From an uncultured Elusimicrobia bacterium (GTDB lineage Bacteria > Elusimicrobiota > Elusimicrobia > Elusimicrobiales > UBA9959), in contig CAIRNJ010000061.1 of the NCBI GenBank assembly GCA_903879915.1, positions 1 to 62,700 on the forward strand: 62,700 nucleotides of DNA, written 5' to 3'. The translations under genes were made by a program, and so were the position numbers. Positions within the stretch are counted from its first letter, which is position 1, and every line of letters begins with the position of its first letter. The notes under the pieces are model-generated. The model did no database searches. It was given only the letters and a program-made list of their open reading frames with translations, and was not told the origin of the DNA. Below, piece after piece: positions 8,781 through 16,889 of this stretch.

Positions 8781-10550
8781 ATGGGTGAAAGAGGCTTATC
8801 CATCAATATTCCCAGACGCCTGGGCGAGATGCTGGTTTCTTCCGGCCTGATCACGACCGCGCAGCTCAATGAAGCCCTCGAATTGCAGCGCTCCAGCGGC
8901 GGCAAGCTGGGGCAGCTGCTGATCCATAAAAAATTCATAGAAGAGCGCCGGCTGCTGGAATTCCTCAGCAAGCAGTTCGGCATAGAGTTCATCGACCTGC
9001 GGGTGCAGAACATCCCGATAGAAACGCTCAACATCATCCCCGAAAATATAGCCCGGCGCTATAACCTTATCGCCGTGGAAAAGGTGGAGGGCAAGCTTAA
9101 GGTGGCCATGGAAGACCCCCTTAATATCGTCATCCTCGACGACCTGAAAATGATGACCGGCTACGACATCAAGCCCGTCTTCGGGACGGATTCCGATATC
9201 GTGGCGGCCATAGACAAGAATTACGGCTCCAAGTCCTCGAAGGACGCGCTGGACGAGATCCTGCGGCGCACCGACGGCGGCACCACGGAAGTGGCGGTGG
9301 TGCCGGAGGACGCTTCGAACGGCGGGGGGGAGGATTTCATCTCCCTGGAGGAGAAAGGCGAGGCCGCCCCCATAGTGCAGATGGTCAACCTGATAATCTC
9401 CTCGGCCATCAAGGCGCACGCTTCCGACATCCACATAGAGCCCACCTACAAGGATACCAAGGTGCGGTTCCGCATCGACGGCGTGCTGCACGCGCAGCCC
9501 TCGCCGCCAAAAAAATTCCACAACGCCATAGTTAGCCGCCTGAAAATAATGTCCACGCTGGACATCTCCGAGCGCCGCCTGCCGCAGGACGGCCGCACCA
9601 AGCTCAAGATAGACGACCGCGAGATAGACCTGCGCGTCTCCATCCTGCCCTGCGGGCCGGGCGAAAAGGTGGTCATGCGCATACTGGATTCCTCCGGCCT
9701 GAAGCTGCGGCTGGAGGACCTGGGCATGGAGCCCGAGAACCTGGCCATCTTCGCCAAGTGCCTCAAGGCCCCGCACGGCATAAACCTGATAACCGGCCCC
9801 ACCGGCTCGGGCAAGTCCACCACCCTCTATTCCGCGCTGGCCACGCTCAACGCGCCGGACGTGAACATCGTCACCATAGAGGATCCCATCGAGTATAACC
9901 TCGAGGGCATAAACCAGGTAATGGTCAATTCCGACGTGGGCCTGACCTTCGCCTCGGGCCTGCGCTCGTTCCTGCGGCAGGACCCCGACGTGATCATGGT
10001 GGGCGAGATCCGCGATTTCGAGACCATGTCCACCGCCATCAACGCGGCCATGACCGGCCACCTGGTGTTCTCCACGCTGCACACCAACGACGCCCCCGGC
10101 GCCATCACCCGCATAGGCATGATGGGCATAGAGCCGTTCCTCACCTCTTCCACGCTGCTGATGGTGGTGGCCCAGCGCCTGGTGCGCTCCATCTGCAGGA
10201 ACTGCAAGGAAACTTACGAGGTCAAACCCGAGCTTTTGGTCAGTCTGGGCGTTTCCAAGTCTATACTTGATAATCATATTAAAAATGGTAAAATAATTCT
10301 GTCGAGGGGCAGAGGCTGCGACCTCTGCGCCAAGACCGGTTATAAGGGCCGTACGGGCATCCATGAGATATTGGAGATAAACGATGCGATCCGGGGCCTT
10401 ATTATCGAAAAGGCGCATGTTTCCAGGGTGAAAGAGGCCGGCCGCAAGAACGGCATGATCACGCTGCGCGAATCCGCCCTGCGCAAACTTTTCACCGGCA
10501 TGACCACGGTGGAGGAAGTGATACGGGTGACCGGGTCGGACGTTGACTAG
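8781..10550 (+). CDS. pilB: Type IV pilus/type II secretion assembly ATPase PilB/GspE
   Basis: Hexameric cytoplasmic ATPase that powers pilin or pseudopilin polymerisation. The 589-residue protein has an N-terminal GspE/MshEN domain (LGEMLVSSGLITTAQLNEAL, about 5-80), the core ATPase with Walker A GPTGSGKSTT near residue 339, an Asp box and a Walker B/His box segment VGEIRDFETM ... HLVFSTLHTNDA. The tetracysteine zinc motif characteristic of PilB/GspE is present as CRNC and CDLC near residues 473-515. Length and order match PilB. pilT and pilC follow directly, which favours a pilus over a type II system, but pilins are not in the window. Confidence 0.93.
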   Translation: MGERGLSINIPRRLGEMLVSSGLITTAQLNEALELQRSSGGKLGQLLIHKKFIEERRLLEFLSKQFGIEFIDLRVQNIPIETLNIIPENIARRYNLIAVEKVEGKLKVAMEDPLNIVILDDLKMMTGYDIKPVFGTDSDIVAAIDKNYGSKSSKDALDEILRRTDGGTTEVAVVPEDASNGGGEDFISLEEKGEAAPIVQMVNLIISSAIKAHASDIHIEPTYKDTKVRFRIDGVLHAQPSPPKKFHNAIVSRLKIMSTLDISERRLPQDGRTKLKIDDREIDLRVSILPCGPGEKVVMRILDSSGLKLRLEDLGMEPENLAIFAKCLKAPHGINLITGPTGSGKSTTLYSALATLNAPDVNIVTIEDPIEYNLEGINQVMVNSDVGLTFASGLRSFLRQDPDVIMVGEIRDFETMSTAINAAMTGHLVFSTLHTNDAPGAITRIGMMGIEPFLTSSTLLMVVAQRLVRSICRNCKETYEVKPELLVSLGVSKSILDNHIKNGKIILSRGRGCDLCAKTGYKGRTGIHEILEINDAIRGLIIEKAHVSRVKEAGRKNGMITLRESALRKLFTGMTTVEEVIRVTGSDVD

Positions 10551-10588
10551 GAACCGGATTTTTTGAAAGTTTTAGAGGAGCTATTCCA

Positions 10589-11665
10589 ATGGTTACAATG
10601 AGCGAGTTGTTCATGATGATGCACGAGAAGAACTCGTCGGACCTCCACCTTACGGCCGGGGCCCCGCCGATGCTGCGCATAGACGGCGAGCTGCTGCCCA
10701 CCCCGTTCGAAAAGCTCACCCCGGAAGTGTGCCAGACCCTCATCTTCTCGCTGATGACCGACGCGCAGCGCCAGCGCTTCGAGGCCACCAACGAGCTCGA
10801 CTTCGCCTTCGGCATAAAAGGCATGGGCCGGCTGCGCATGAACGCCTACCGCCAGCGCGGCGTGGTAGGCGCGGCCATCCGCTCCATTCCCAGCAAGTAC
10901 AAGACCTTCGAGGAACTGAACCTCCCGCCCGTGGTCTACGAGATGATGAAGATGACCAAGGGCCTGCTGCTGATCACCGGCCCGACGGGTTCCGGCAAAT
11001 CCACCACGCTGGCCTCGATGATCGACTATCTCAACGAGCACAAGAATTACCACATCATAACCGTAGAGGACCCCATCGAATACGTGCACACGCACAAGAA
11101 GAGCATGGTGAACCAGCGCGAAGTGGGCGCCGACACCGAGACCTTCGGTGCGGCCCTGCGCCACGTGCTGCGGCAGGACCCCGACGTGATCCTGATCGGC
11201 GAGCTGCGCGACCTGGAGACCATCAGCGCCGCGCTCAATATCGCCGAAACGGGCCACCTGGTGCTGGCCACGCTGCATACTTCCGACGCGGCCCAGACCA
11301 TCAACCGCATCATCGACGTTTTTCCGCCGCACCAGCAGGAGCAGATCCGCGTGCAGCTGTCGTTCGTGCTGCAGGGCGTGTTCGCGCAGCAGCTGCTGCC
11401 CATGGCCAGCGGCACCGGCCGCACGCTGTGCTGCGAGGTGCTGATAGCCAGTTCCGCCGTGCGCAACCTGATCCGCGAACAGAAAGTGGAGCAGATCGCC
11501 ACCGTCATCCAGACCGGCGGCAAGTTCGGCATGGTAACCATGAACCAGTCGCTGGTGGACCTGTACAAGAAGCAGAAGATCTCGTACCAGGAAGCCGTAA
11601 ACCGGTCCACCGACCCGGAAGACCTGAAGAAGCTGCTGCAGAAGACCCTGTCGGCCACCGGCTGA
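10589..11665 (+). CDS. pilT: Pilus retraction ATPase PilT
   Basis: Retraction motor ATPase of type IV pili, cytoplasmic. The 358-residue protein has the PilT N-terminal PAS-like domain (SDLHLTAGAPPMLRIDGEL), Walker A GPTGSGKSTT near residue 131, and the PilT-specific segment IGELRDLETISAALNIAETG followed by the HLVLATLHTSDA His box. The C-terminal AIRNLIRE-like motif appears as AVRNLIREQK. A GAGGAG Shine-Dalgarno-like stretch near 10573 supports the ATG at 10589. It sits 38 bp after pilB and 46 bp before pilC. Its presence indicates that the pilus retracts, so twitching or uptake functions are plausible. Confidence 0.94.
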   Translation: MVTMSELFMMMHEKNSSDLHLTAGAPPMLRIDGELLPTPFEKLTPEVCQTLIFSLMTDAQRQRFEATNELDFAFGIKGMGRLRMNAYRQRGVVGAAIRSIPSKYKTFEELNLPPVVYEMMKMTKGLLLITGPTGSGKSTTLASMIDYLNEHKNYHIITVEDPIEYVHTHKKSMVNQREVGADTETFGAALRHVLRQDPDVILIGELRDLETISAALNIAETGHLVLATLHTSDAAQTINRIIDVFPPHQQEQIRVQLSFVLQGVFAQQLLPMASGTGRTLCCEVLIASSAVRNLIREQKVEQIATVIQTGGKFGMVTMNQSLVDLYKKQKISYQEAVNRSTDPEDLKKLLQKTLSATG

Positions 11666-11711
11666 GCCGGGCGCCGCGGCCTGACCCGGGGGGACACTAT
11701 TTTATTCGCCT

Positions 11712-12905
11712 ATGCTATTCGCCTACAAAGCCAAGGAAAGCAACGGAAAGGCCACTGAAGGCGTTGTAGAGGCGGCCGACCAGAAAGCCGCCATCGCGCG
11801 CCTGCGCGAAAAAAAGCTCAGCATCGTAGAGATAGTTCCCGCCAAGGTAAAGAAAAAATTCTTCAAGGACAAGGTACAGAACGCCGACGTGGTCATTTTC
11901 TCGCGCCAGCTGTCCACGCTGGTTTCCGCCGGCGTGCCTATCGTGCAGGGGCTCACCATACTGGAAGAGCAGGCCGAGAACCCGGCGTTCAGAACGGTGG
12001 TGGGCGCGCTGCGCACCGACATCGAGGCCGGGCTTTCCATAGCCGACGCCATGCGCAAGCACCCTACCGCCTTTACGGAACTTTACGTCTCCATGATAAA
12101 GGCCGGCGAGGTGGGCGGTATCCTCGACACCATACTCGAGCGGCTGTCCGCGTTCCTTGAATCCTCCGAGGCGCTGAAGGCCAAGGTCAAGAGCGCCATG
12201 ATGTACCCCGCGGTCGTGTTCAGCGTGGCCGGCCTCATCACTATTTTCCTGATAGCCTTCGTAATTCCCATCTTCAAGGACATCTTCGGCAGCTTCAACG
12301 CCAAACTGCCGTTCCTTACGCAGGCGCTGATAAACCTTTCGGATTTCATACGGCAGAAAATGGTCTTCACGATCCCGTTCTTTTACATCGGGTACCGGTT
12401 CTTAAAGAAATGGATGAAGACGGAAAAGGGGCAGGAAAAGGTGGACGATATCTCCCTTAAGCTGCCGGTGGTGGGCATCCTGCTGAAAAAAGTGGCCATA
12501 GCCAAGTTCACCCGGACGCTGGGCACCCTTATCAAGTCGGGCGTGCCCATACTGCAGGGCCTCGAGACGGTGGCCAAGACCTCCGGCAACAAGGTCATAG
12601 AAAGAGCCATCATGAGCAGCTATAACTCCATCAAGGAGGGCGGGCGCATCTCTGACCCGCTGAAGAAGGCCAACATCTTCCCGCCGATGGTCATACAGAT
12701 GATAAGCGTGGGCGAGGAGACCGGCGGCCTGGACAACATGCTGGGCAAGATCGCCGACTTCTACGATACCGAAGTGGATACGGCCGTGCACGGCCTTACC
12801 TCCATGATAGAGCCGCTGATCATGGTGGTGCTGGGCGTGGTGATCGGCACCATAGTCATAGCCCTGTTCATGCCGATGTTCAGCATGGGCGAAATGGTGG
12901 GTTAA
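11712..12905 (+). CDS. pilC: Inner-membrane platform protein PilC/GspF
   Basis: Polytopic inner-membrane protein on which PilB and PilT act. The 397-residue product has two T2SSF domains (about 65-190 and 268-390), each with the conserved ATLVSAGVPI-type start (STLVSAGVPIVQGL and GTLIKSGVPILQGL), and three hydrophobic segments, the last at the C-terminus (IMVVLGVVIGTIVIALFMP). Length is typical for PilC. It closes the GYF-pilB-pilT-pilC run and is followed by a clear intrinsic terminator. The start ATG is preceded by a TATTTT-like box about 8 bp away rather than a strong ribosome-binding site. Confidence 0.93.
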   Translation: MLFAYKAKESNGKATEGVVEAADQKAAIARLREKKLSIVEIVPAKVKKKFFKDKVQNADVVIFSRQLSTLVSAGVPIVQGLTILEEQAENPAFRTVVGALRTDIEAGLSIADAMRKHPTAFTELYVSMIKAGEVGGILDTILERLSAFLESSEALKAKVKSAMMYPAVVFSVAGLITIFLIAFVIPIFKDIFGSFNAKLPFLTQALINLSDFIRQKMVFTIPFFYIGYRFLKKWMKTEKGQEKVDDISLKLPVVGILLKKVAIAKFTRTLGTLIKSGVPILQGLETVAKTSGNKVIERAIMSSYNSIKEGGRISDPLKKANIFPPMVIQMISVGEETGGLDNMLGKIADFYDTEVDTAVHGLTSMIEPLIMVVLGVVIGTIVIALFMPMFSMGEMVG

Positions 12906-12923
12906 ACTGTACGGAGCGAAGAA

Positions 12924-12955
12924 GGCCCGGGCCGGCGTCCGGGTCTTTTTTTTAT
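12924..12955 (+). terminator. Intrinsic terminator after pilC
   Basis: Stem GGCCCGG (12924-12930) pairs with CCGGGTC (12939-12945), followed directly by eight T residues. It ends the pilus gene run before the convergent DUF362 gene. Confidence 0.8.
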
Positions 12956-14037
12956 TTAAGCTCTACCAGCTTGTATTTCCGGGTGCCGAGGCCTATCTTC
13001 CCGGCGTATTCCATGCAGGGGACGCCGGAGATGCCGCTCTCGTGCTTAAAGGCGTCGTCGAGGCCGGCCGCTTTGTTGACAAGATCGAAGCTGGCCTGGT
13101 CCAGCGCCACGGGGTCGGAGGAGGCCAGCATGCCGAGGTCGCCGATGAAAGGTTTGGGGGCGCTGGCGCTGCAGTCGCAGGCCGCCGAGATGTTCATCAG
13201 CAGGTTTATGTAGGTCAGCTTCCGGCCGGCCGTCACGCCCCTGGCGTATTCCGCCAGCTTTTCCTGGAACACCACGCCGCCGGTGGACTTCTGGTACGTC
13301 ACAATGGCCTTGTAAGGGCAGACCTCCACGCATTTGCCGCAGCCGATGCATTTGGCCTCGTCCACGGTGATGTCATCCCGTATGGCTCCTACCGGGCATT
13401 GAGCTTTGCACAGCCCGCACTTCACGCATTTTGAATTCCGTATTCTCGGGAACAGCCCCGCATGCTGCGCTTTCTTTCCGGCGGGGGAAGCGAAGCCCAT
13501 GGCCAGGTTCTTTATGGCGCCGCCGAAACCGGCGCCGCTGTGCCCTTTGAAGTGCGAGATCACCAGGAAAGAGCCGTAACTGCCCATGTTCTGCCCGACC
13601 AGCACCCTGCTGAAATATTTGCCGCTGTAGGGGACGGAGGTCTCGCCGCCGGCGTCGAGTATGTCGATGGGGGCGTAGGTCCAGCCGTGCTCTTTGGCCG
13701 TGGCGAGATGGCTTTTGGTGTCGCCGCGCGAGCCGCCGTAAAGGGTGTTGGTCTCCACGAAGGTCCCTTTCAATTCCGTTACCAGGCCTTTGAGCAGCGC
13801 CGGGGGGATATAGTTCTCGTTGCCTTTTTCGCCGAAATGCACCTTTACGCCCAGTTTCCCGGCGGGCTTGAACTCCAGCTTCTGGTAGAGGGCTTTCAGC
13901 CTGGTCGGCGAGATCTCTTTCGAGAAATACACCGTAGCCGTCCGGTCGGGCCCGGGAGCGGCGCCCGCGCCGGCGAAATAGGCGAAACCGCAATAGATCC
14001 CCGCGAACAGCGCCGCGAAAACAAATAATTTCTTCAT
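12952..14037 (-). CDS. DUF362 protein with two 4Fe-4S ferredoxin motifs
   Basis: The protein is 361 residues. It starts with a hydrophobic segment that looks like a signal peptide or anchor (MKKLFVFAALFAGIYCGFAY), continues with the DUF362 domain, and has two consecutive 4Fe-4S motifs, CVKCGLCKAQCP and CIGCGKCVEVCP, near residues 203-250. Family members are uncharacterised electron-transfer or metal-centre proteins. It lies 9 bp after the iron alcohol dehydrogenase on the same strand, with an AAGGAA ribosome-binding site, so the two are probably co-transcribed and may be linked in redox chemistry. The hydrophobic N-terminus is unusual for an iron-sulfur protein because no twin-arginine motif is present. 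Function unknown. Confidence 0.85.
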   Translation of the reverse strand: MKKLFVFAALFAGIYCGFAYFAGAGAAPGPDRTATVYFSKEISPTRLKALYQKLEFKPAGKLGVKVHFGEKGNENYIPPALLKGLVTELKGTFVETNTLYGGSRGDTKSHLATAKEHGWTYAPIDILDAGGETSVPYSGKYFSRVLVGQNMGSYGSFLVISHFKGHSGAGFGGAIKNLAMGFASPAGKKAQHAGLFPRIRNSKCVKCGLCKAQCPVGAIRDDITVDEAKCIGCGKCVEVCPYKAIVTYQKSTGGVVFQEKLAEYARGVTAGRKLTYINLLMNISAACDCSASAPKPFIGDLGMLASSDPVALDQASFDLVNKAAGLDDAFKHESGISGVPCMEYAGKIGLGTRKYKLVELK

Positions 14038-14046
14038 TAGTTTTCC

Positions 14047-15192
14047 TTAAACAGCGTCGGCAAGTATTTTCTCTACTTCCGGCTGCGTATACTTTATGCC
14101 CCAGGCCCGTATAAGCCCCATGGCGTTGCCGGCTATGGCGGGAATATCGGCGGCCGGGATGCCGGCCTCGGCGAGCCTGACGGGCGCGCCGGTCTTTTTG
14201 AAGAACGCCTCGAAAGCCGCGATGGTCTCTCCGGCGCTGCCGGCGCCGAACACGCACCGCCCGAATTTCTCCAGCCTGGCCGGGCCCGCCGTGCGCAGGT
14301 GGTGTTTGAACCAGGCCGGCATCACTATCGCGAGCCCCGCGCCGTGCGCTATGTCGTAGATGGCGCTGAGGGAATGCTCGATGGCGTGGTTGATGAAGCT
14401 GCCTCCGCCGTAGCCGCAGGAGGCCAGGCCGTTGAGCGCCAGCGTGGCCGACCACATCATGGCGGCGCGCGCGTTATAATCGGCGGGGTCCTTCATTATT
14501 CTTTCGGTGGAGGCTATCACCGAGCGCGCCAGGCCGTGCACCAGCTCGTCGGTCACGGCGTTGTCGGCGTCCGTGGTGGTGAAATAGCCCTCGATGATGT
14601 GCGCGATGGCGTCCACCGCGCCGTTGGCCACCTGCGCCGCCGGCAGGCTCATGGTCGTTTCGGGGTCCAGCACCGACGCCCGCGGGAACAGCGCCGCGCC
14701 GCCCGCAGAATATTTCTGCTTTGTATCCTCGTTGGTCACCACGCAGCCGGAGTTCATTTCCGAGCCGGTGGCCGGCAGCGTGAGCACGGTGAACAGGGGC
14801 AGGGCTTCCCGCACCTGCGCTTTGCCGCTGAAAAAATCCCAGACGTCCCCGGCGTACAGCGCGCCGGCGGCAATGGCCTTGCTTTCGTCTATCACCGAGC
14901 CGCCGCCCGCCGCCACTATAAATCCGCACTTTTCCGCTTTGGCTTTTTTTACGCCTTCCCTGACATGGCCCAACGCGGGGTTCGGCTTTACGCCCGCATG
15001 TTCCACTACGGCTATGCCGTTCTCCGTCAGGGTTTTTATTACGGCCTCGTATACGCCGTTCTTTTTTATGCTGCCGCCGCCGTAGACCAGCAGGGCTTTT
15101 TTGCCGGCTTTGGCCGCCTCGGGCCCGATCTTGCCGATGGTGCCTTTGCCGAAGATTATTTTAACCGGGTTCTGGAAATTAAAGTTCTGCAT
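14047..15192 (-). CDS. Iron-containing alcohol dehydrogenase (YqhD/butanol dehydrogenase type)
   Basis: Cytoplasmic group III NAD(P)-dependent dehydrogenase acting on alcohols and aldehydes; the substrate cannot be read from sequence. The 381-residue protein starts MQNFNFQNPVKIIFGKG, the typical BDH/YqhD beginning, has the GGGSVIDESKAIAAG nucleotide-binding loop, LPATGSEMN, and metal-ligand histidines in NHAIEHSLSA and the IAHGAGLAI segment. The start at 15192 is chosen because an AAGGAG ribosome-binding site stands before it and upstream in-frame sequence shows no homology. It is followed after 9 bp by the DUF362 iron-sulfur gene and preceded by the MGMT gene, all on the minus strand. Confidence 0.92.
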   Translation of the reverse strand: MQNFNFQNPVKIIFGKGTIGKIGPEAAKAGKKALLVYGGGSIKKNGVYEAVIKTLTENGIAVVEHAGVKPNPALGHVREGVKKAKAEKCGFIVAAGGGSVIDESKAIAAGALYAGDVWDFFSGKAQVREALPLFTVLTLPATGSEMNSGCVVTNEDTKQKYSAGGAALFPRASVLDPETTMSLPAAQVANGAVDAIAHIIEGYFTTTDADNAVTDELVHGLARSVIASTERIMKDPADYNARAAMMWSATLALNGLASCGYGGGSFINHAIEHSLSAIYDIAHGAGLAIVMPAWFKHHLRTAGPARLEKFGRCVFGAGSAGETIAAFEAFFKKTGAPVRLAEAGIPAADIPAIAGNAMGLIRAWGIKYTQPEVEKILADAV

Positions 15193-15236
15193 GGTGAGGC
15201 TCCTTAAGGTTGAAAAGACTTCAAGCTGAAAAACTG

Positions 15237-15539
15237 TCAGCGCGCCCGCCGGGCTTCCGCGCGCAGCATGCGCCGTTTCGCCGCCGTGCCGCCTGGCCCG
15301 GAGTAGCCGCCCAGACCGCCGTCCGAGCGCACCACGCGGTGGCAGGGCACGAAGGGCGCGAACGGGTTGCGCTTCAGGGCCAGCGCCACCGCCCGGGCCG
15401 CCCGCGGCCTGCCTATGCGCTGGGCCAGCCACTTATAAGGGCGGGTCTCGCCCGGCTTTATTTCAAGACAGGCCAGCCAGACCGCCCGGTAGAATTCCGG
15501 GTAGGGCGCCATTCTCCGCACCAGTTCCCTGCGCGTCAT
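15237..15539 (-). CDS. MGMT/Ogt-type methylated-DNA--cysteine methyltransferase, DNA-binding domain only
   Basis: The 100-residue protein corresponds to the C-terminal domain of O6-methylguanine-DNA methyltransferase. The active-site motif is intact as PCHRVV, so it is not a Cys-lacking alkyltransferase-like protein. The helix-turn-helix part (PYKWLAQRIGRPRAARAVALAL) and the GLGGYSGPGG loop are present. Normal Ogt proteins are about 160-180 residues with an N-terminal domain; that part is absent here, a form common in many MAGs. It probably repairs or senses alkylated guanine. It lies 44 bp upstream of the alcohol dehydrogenase on the same strand. Confidence 0.88.
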   Translation of the reverse strand: MTRRELVRRMAPYPEFYRAVWLACLEIKPGETRPYKWLAQRIGRPRAARAVALALKRNPFAPFVPCHRVVRSDGGLGGYSGPGGTAAKRRMLRAEARRAR

Positions 15540-15586
15540 ACTGTAATTCTATAATACATTTAGGCTTTATGTCCGACCCCGCAGAA

Positions 15587-15595
15587 TGCTAAAAT
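15587..15595 (+). promoter_or_regulatory. Extended -10 box before the hicA-like gene
   Basis: TGCTAAAAT fits an extended -10. It lies in the divergent region between the minus-strand MGMT gene and the plus-strand HicA-like gene; the latter has an AGAGGTG ribosome-binding site shortly before its ATG. Confidence 0.4.
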
Positions 15596-15638
15596 ATATT
15601 TACGGCCGCGCTTTTCCCGGCGGCCAAAGAGGTGCAAT

Positions 15639-15824
15639 ATGAAACGCAAGGACCTTGTTCGGCATCTTATAAGCAAAGGCTGTGAACTGTCCCGTGAAGG
15701 CGGCAAGTATTCCGTCTTCATGAATCCGGCCACCGGCAAAGAGATCCCGGTCACCAGGCATACCGAGATAGCTGATTTTACCGTCAGGAAAATATGCCGG
15801 GACCTTGGCATAGACCAGCCCTGA
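15639..15824 (+). CDS. HicA-like (YcfA family) small protein
   Basis: A 61-residue protein with the double-stranded-RNA-binding-like HicA fold: KRKDLVRHLISKGCEL, then the beta-hairpin REGGKYSVFMNPATGKEIPVTRH and the C-terminal KICRDLGI. HicA toxins cleave mRNA using a histidine that normally sits in a GKHxxF/GSHH context; here that position reads GGKYSVF, so the catalytic His appears to be Tyr. No HicB antitoxin gene is adjacent. The product may therefore be a non-toxic RNA-binding relative. It overlaps the next gene by 31 bp and heads a five-gene run ending in queC-queE. Confidence 0.8.
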   Translation: MKRKDLVRHLISKGCELSREGGKYSVFMNPATGKEIPVTRHTEIADFTVRKICRDLGIDQP

Positions 15825-16207
15825 GAACGCTGGCCCGGACGGCGCCTTTTCTTCTGGCGCTGTGCGCCTGCGCTCCGTCCCGCCTGGACACCATCCAGGT
15901 AGGCCCGTGGTTCCCCGCGCGTCCCGCGCGCGAAGTGCAGGTCTTCTCCTCCCGCGAGCAGACGCGCAGGCAATGGGGCGCGATAGGGATCATCCACGGC
16001 CCCCGCGTACCGGCCGGTTCCAAAGAAATAGAGAAGCATAAGCGCGAAGCCCTAAAAGCCGCCGCCAAAATGGGCGCCGACGGGCTGATACTCGTGGTAG
16101 AGACCGGCGTGCAGGACGACCGCCTGGACGTCCGCCAGGACCCCGAAGATTTCGTGACCGGGCTCGCCATAAAATATGCCGCCAACACCTCTACCTCCGC
16201 CCGCTGA
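15794..16207 (+). CDS. Small putative lipoprotein
   Basis: A 137-residue protein of unknown function. The N-terminus has arginines followed by a hydrophobic stretch and Cys (APFLLALCACAPS), which looks like a lipoprotein signal with modified Cys near residue 24-26. The mature part contains KHKREALKAAAKMGADGLILVVE, resembling small periplasmic domains (YbjQ/DUF4156-like) in which an alternating helix ends in GADG. The start overlaps the HicA-like gene by 31 bp and the end overlaps the ComB-like gene by 32 bp; unusual but consistent with the dense packing here. Real coding is supported by the signal and the third-position GC pattern, though the exact start is uncertain. Confidence 0.65.
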   Translation: MPGPWHRPALRTLARTAPFLLALCACAPSRLDTIQVGPWFPARPAREVQVFSSREQTRRQWGAIGIIHGPRVPAGSKEIEKHKREALKAAAKMGADGLILVVETGVQDDRLDVRQDPEDFVTGLAIKYAANTSTSAR

Positions 16208-16889
16208 CGCCGCCGTACGCGTGGCCTACGAGCCCGCCGAGGCCCGCGCCTGGACCGGGCGCGCGCTGGTCATAGACCTGTTCCGTTTTTCCAATACCAT
16301 CTGCGCGCTGCTTGAAAGCGGCCGCGGCGACATCCGCGTTTACGCCAGCCCCCCGCGCGCCGTGGCGGTGAGGAAGATAGAAAAGGACTCCGACCTTTTT
16401 TCCGAGATAAACCTCGGGCCCGGCGTGGAGCAGTACGATAATTCGCCCTATACGGCGCTGCACGGCTCCGACCCCGCCCGGACGGCGCTGTCCGTGACCA
16501 ACTCGGGTTCGCCCGCGGTCACGGCGCTGACGATGGCGAAAGAAATACTCATAGCCTGCTTCGCTAACTTCCCCGCGCTGGTCAAATACTGCCGGAGCAG
16601 GCCCATGCCCACGCTTATCGTGCCGGCCTGCCTGTTCTACGACCGCAGGCACGTGGAGGATTTCATCTGCGCCCGCGCGCTGGAACGGGAGCTGGCTGGA
16701 GAGGATACGTATGCCGCCGCGCTGCAGGAGATACACGCCAGCGGCCGCGTGCTGGATTTTATGACCACCCGCCCGGACACCGGGCGGCGCGACATGGAAA
16801 TAGCCCTTAAGAAGGGCATTTTCGGCGCTGTCCCGCGCGTGAAGCTGGTCAACGGGGTAGGCACGGTGGACAACGCGGCTATATTATGA
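16176..16889 (+). CDS. ComB-like 2-phosphosulfolactate phosphatase family protein
   Basis: The 237-residue product resembles ComB: VIDLFRFSNTICALLESG near residue 30 (family DVLRATTTI-type start), an acidic middle with VEQYDNSPYTAL, and LSVTNSGSPAVTAL where ComB has a TTTNGT loop. Classical ComB hydrolyses 2-phosphosulfolactate in coenzyme M synthesis, a Mg-dependent reaction; many bacterial members lack that pathway, so the true substrate is open. It starts inside the lipoprotein gene and overlaps queC by ATGA at 16886-16889, suggesting translational coupling with 7-deazaguanine synthesis genes. The T to S replacement in the TTTNG loop (VTNSGS) may alter catalysis. Confidence 0.72.
   Translation: MPPTPLPPPADAAVRVAYEPAEARAWTGRALVIDLFRFSNTICALLESGRGDIRVYASPPRAVAVRKIEKDSDLFSEINLGPGVEQYDNSPYTALHGSDPARTALSVTNSGSPAVTALTMAKEILIACFANFPALVKYCRSRPMPTLIVPACLFYDRRHVEDFICARALERELAGEDTYAAALQEIHASGRVLDFMTTRPDTGRRDMEIALKKGIFGAVPRVKLVNGVGTVDNAAIL

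Noticed and set aside
14047-15432. Longer alcohol dehydrogenase start
   Set aside because: Extension shows no homology and a good ribosome-binding site precedes the ATG at 15192.
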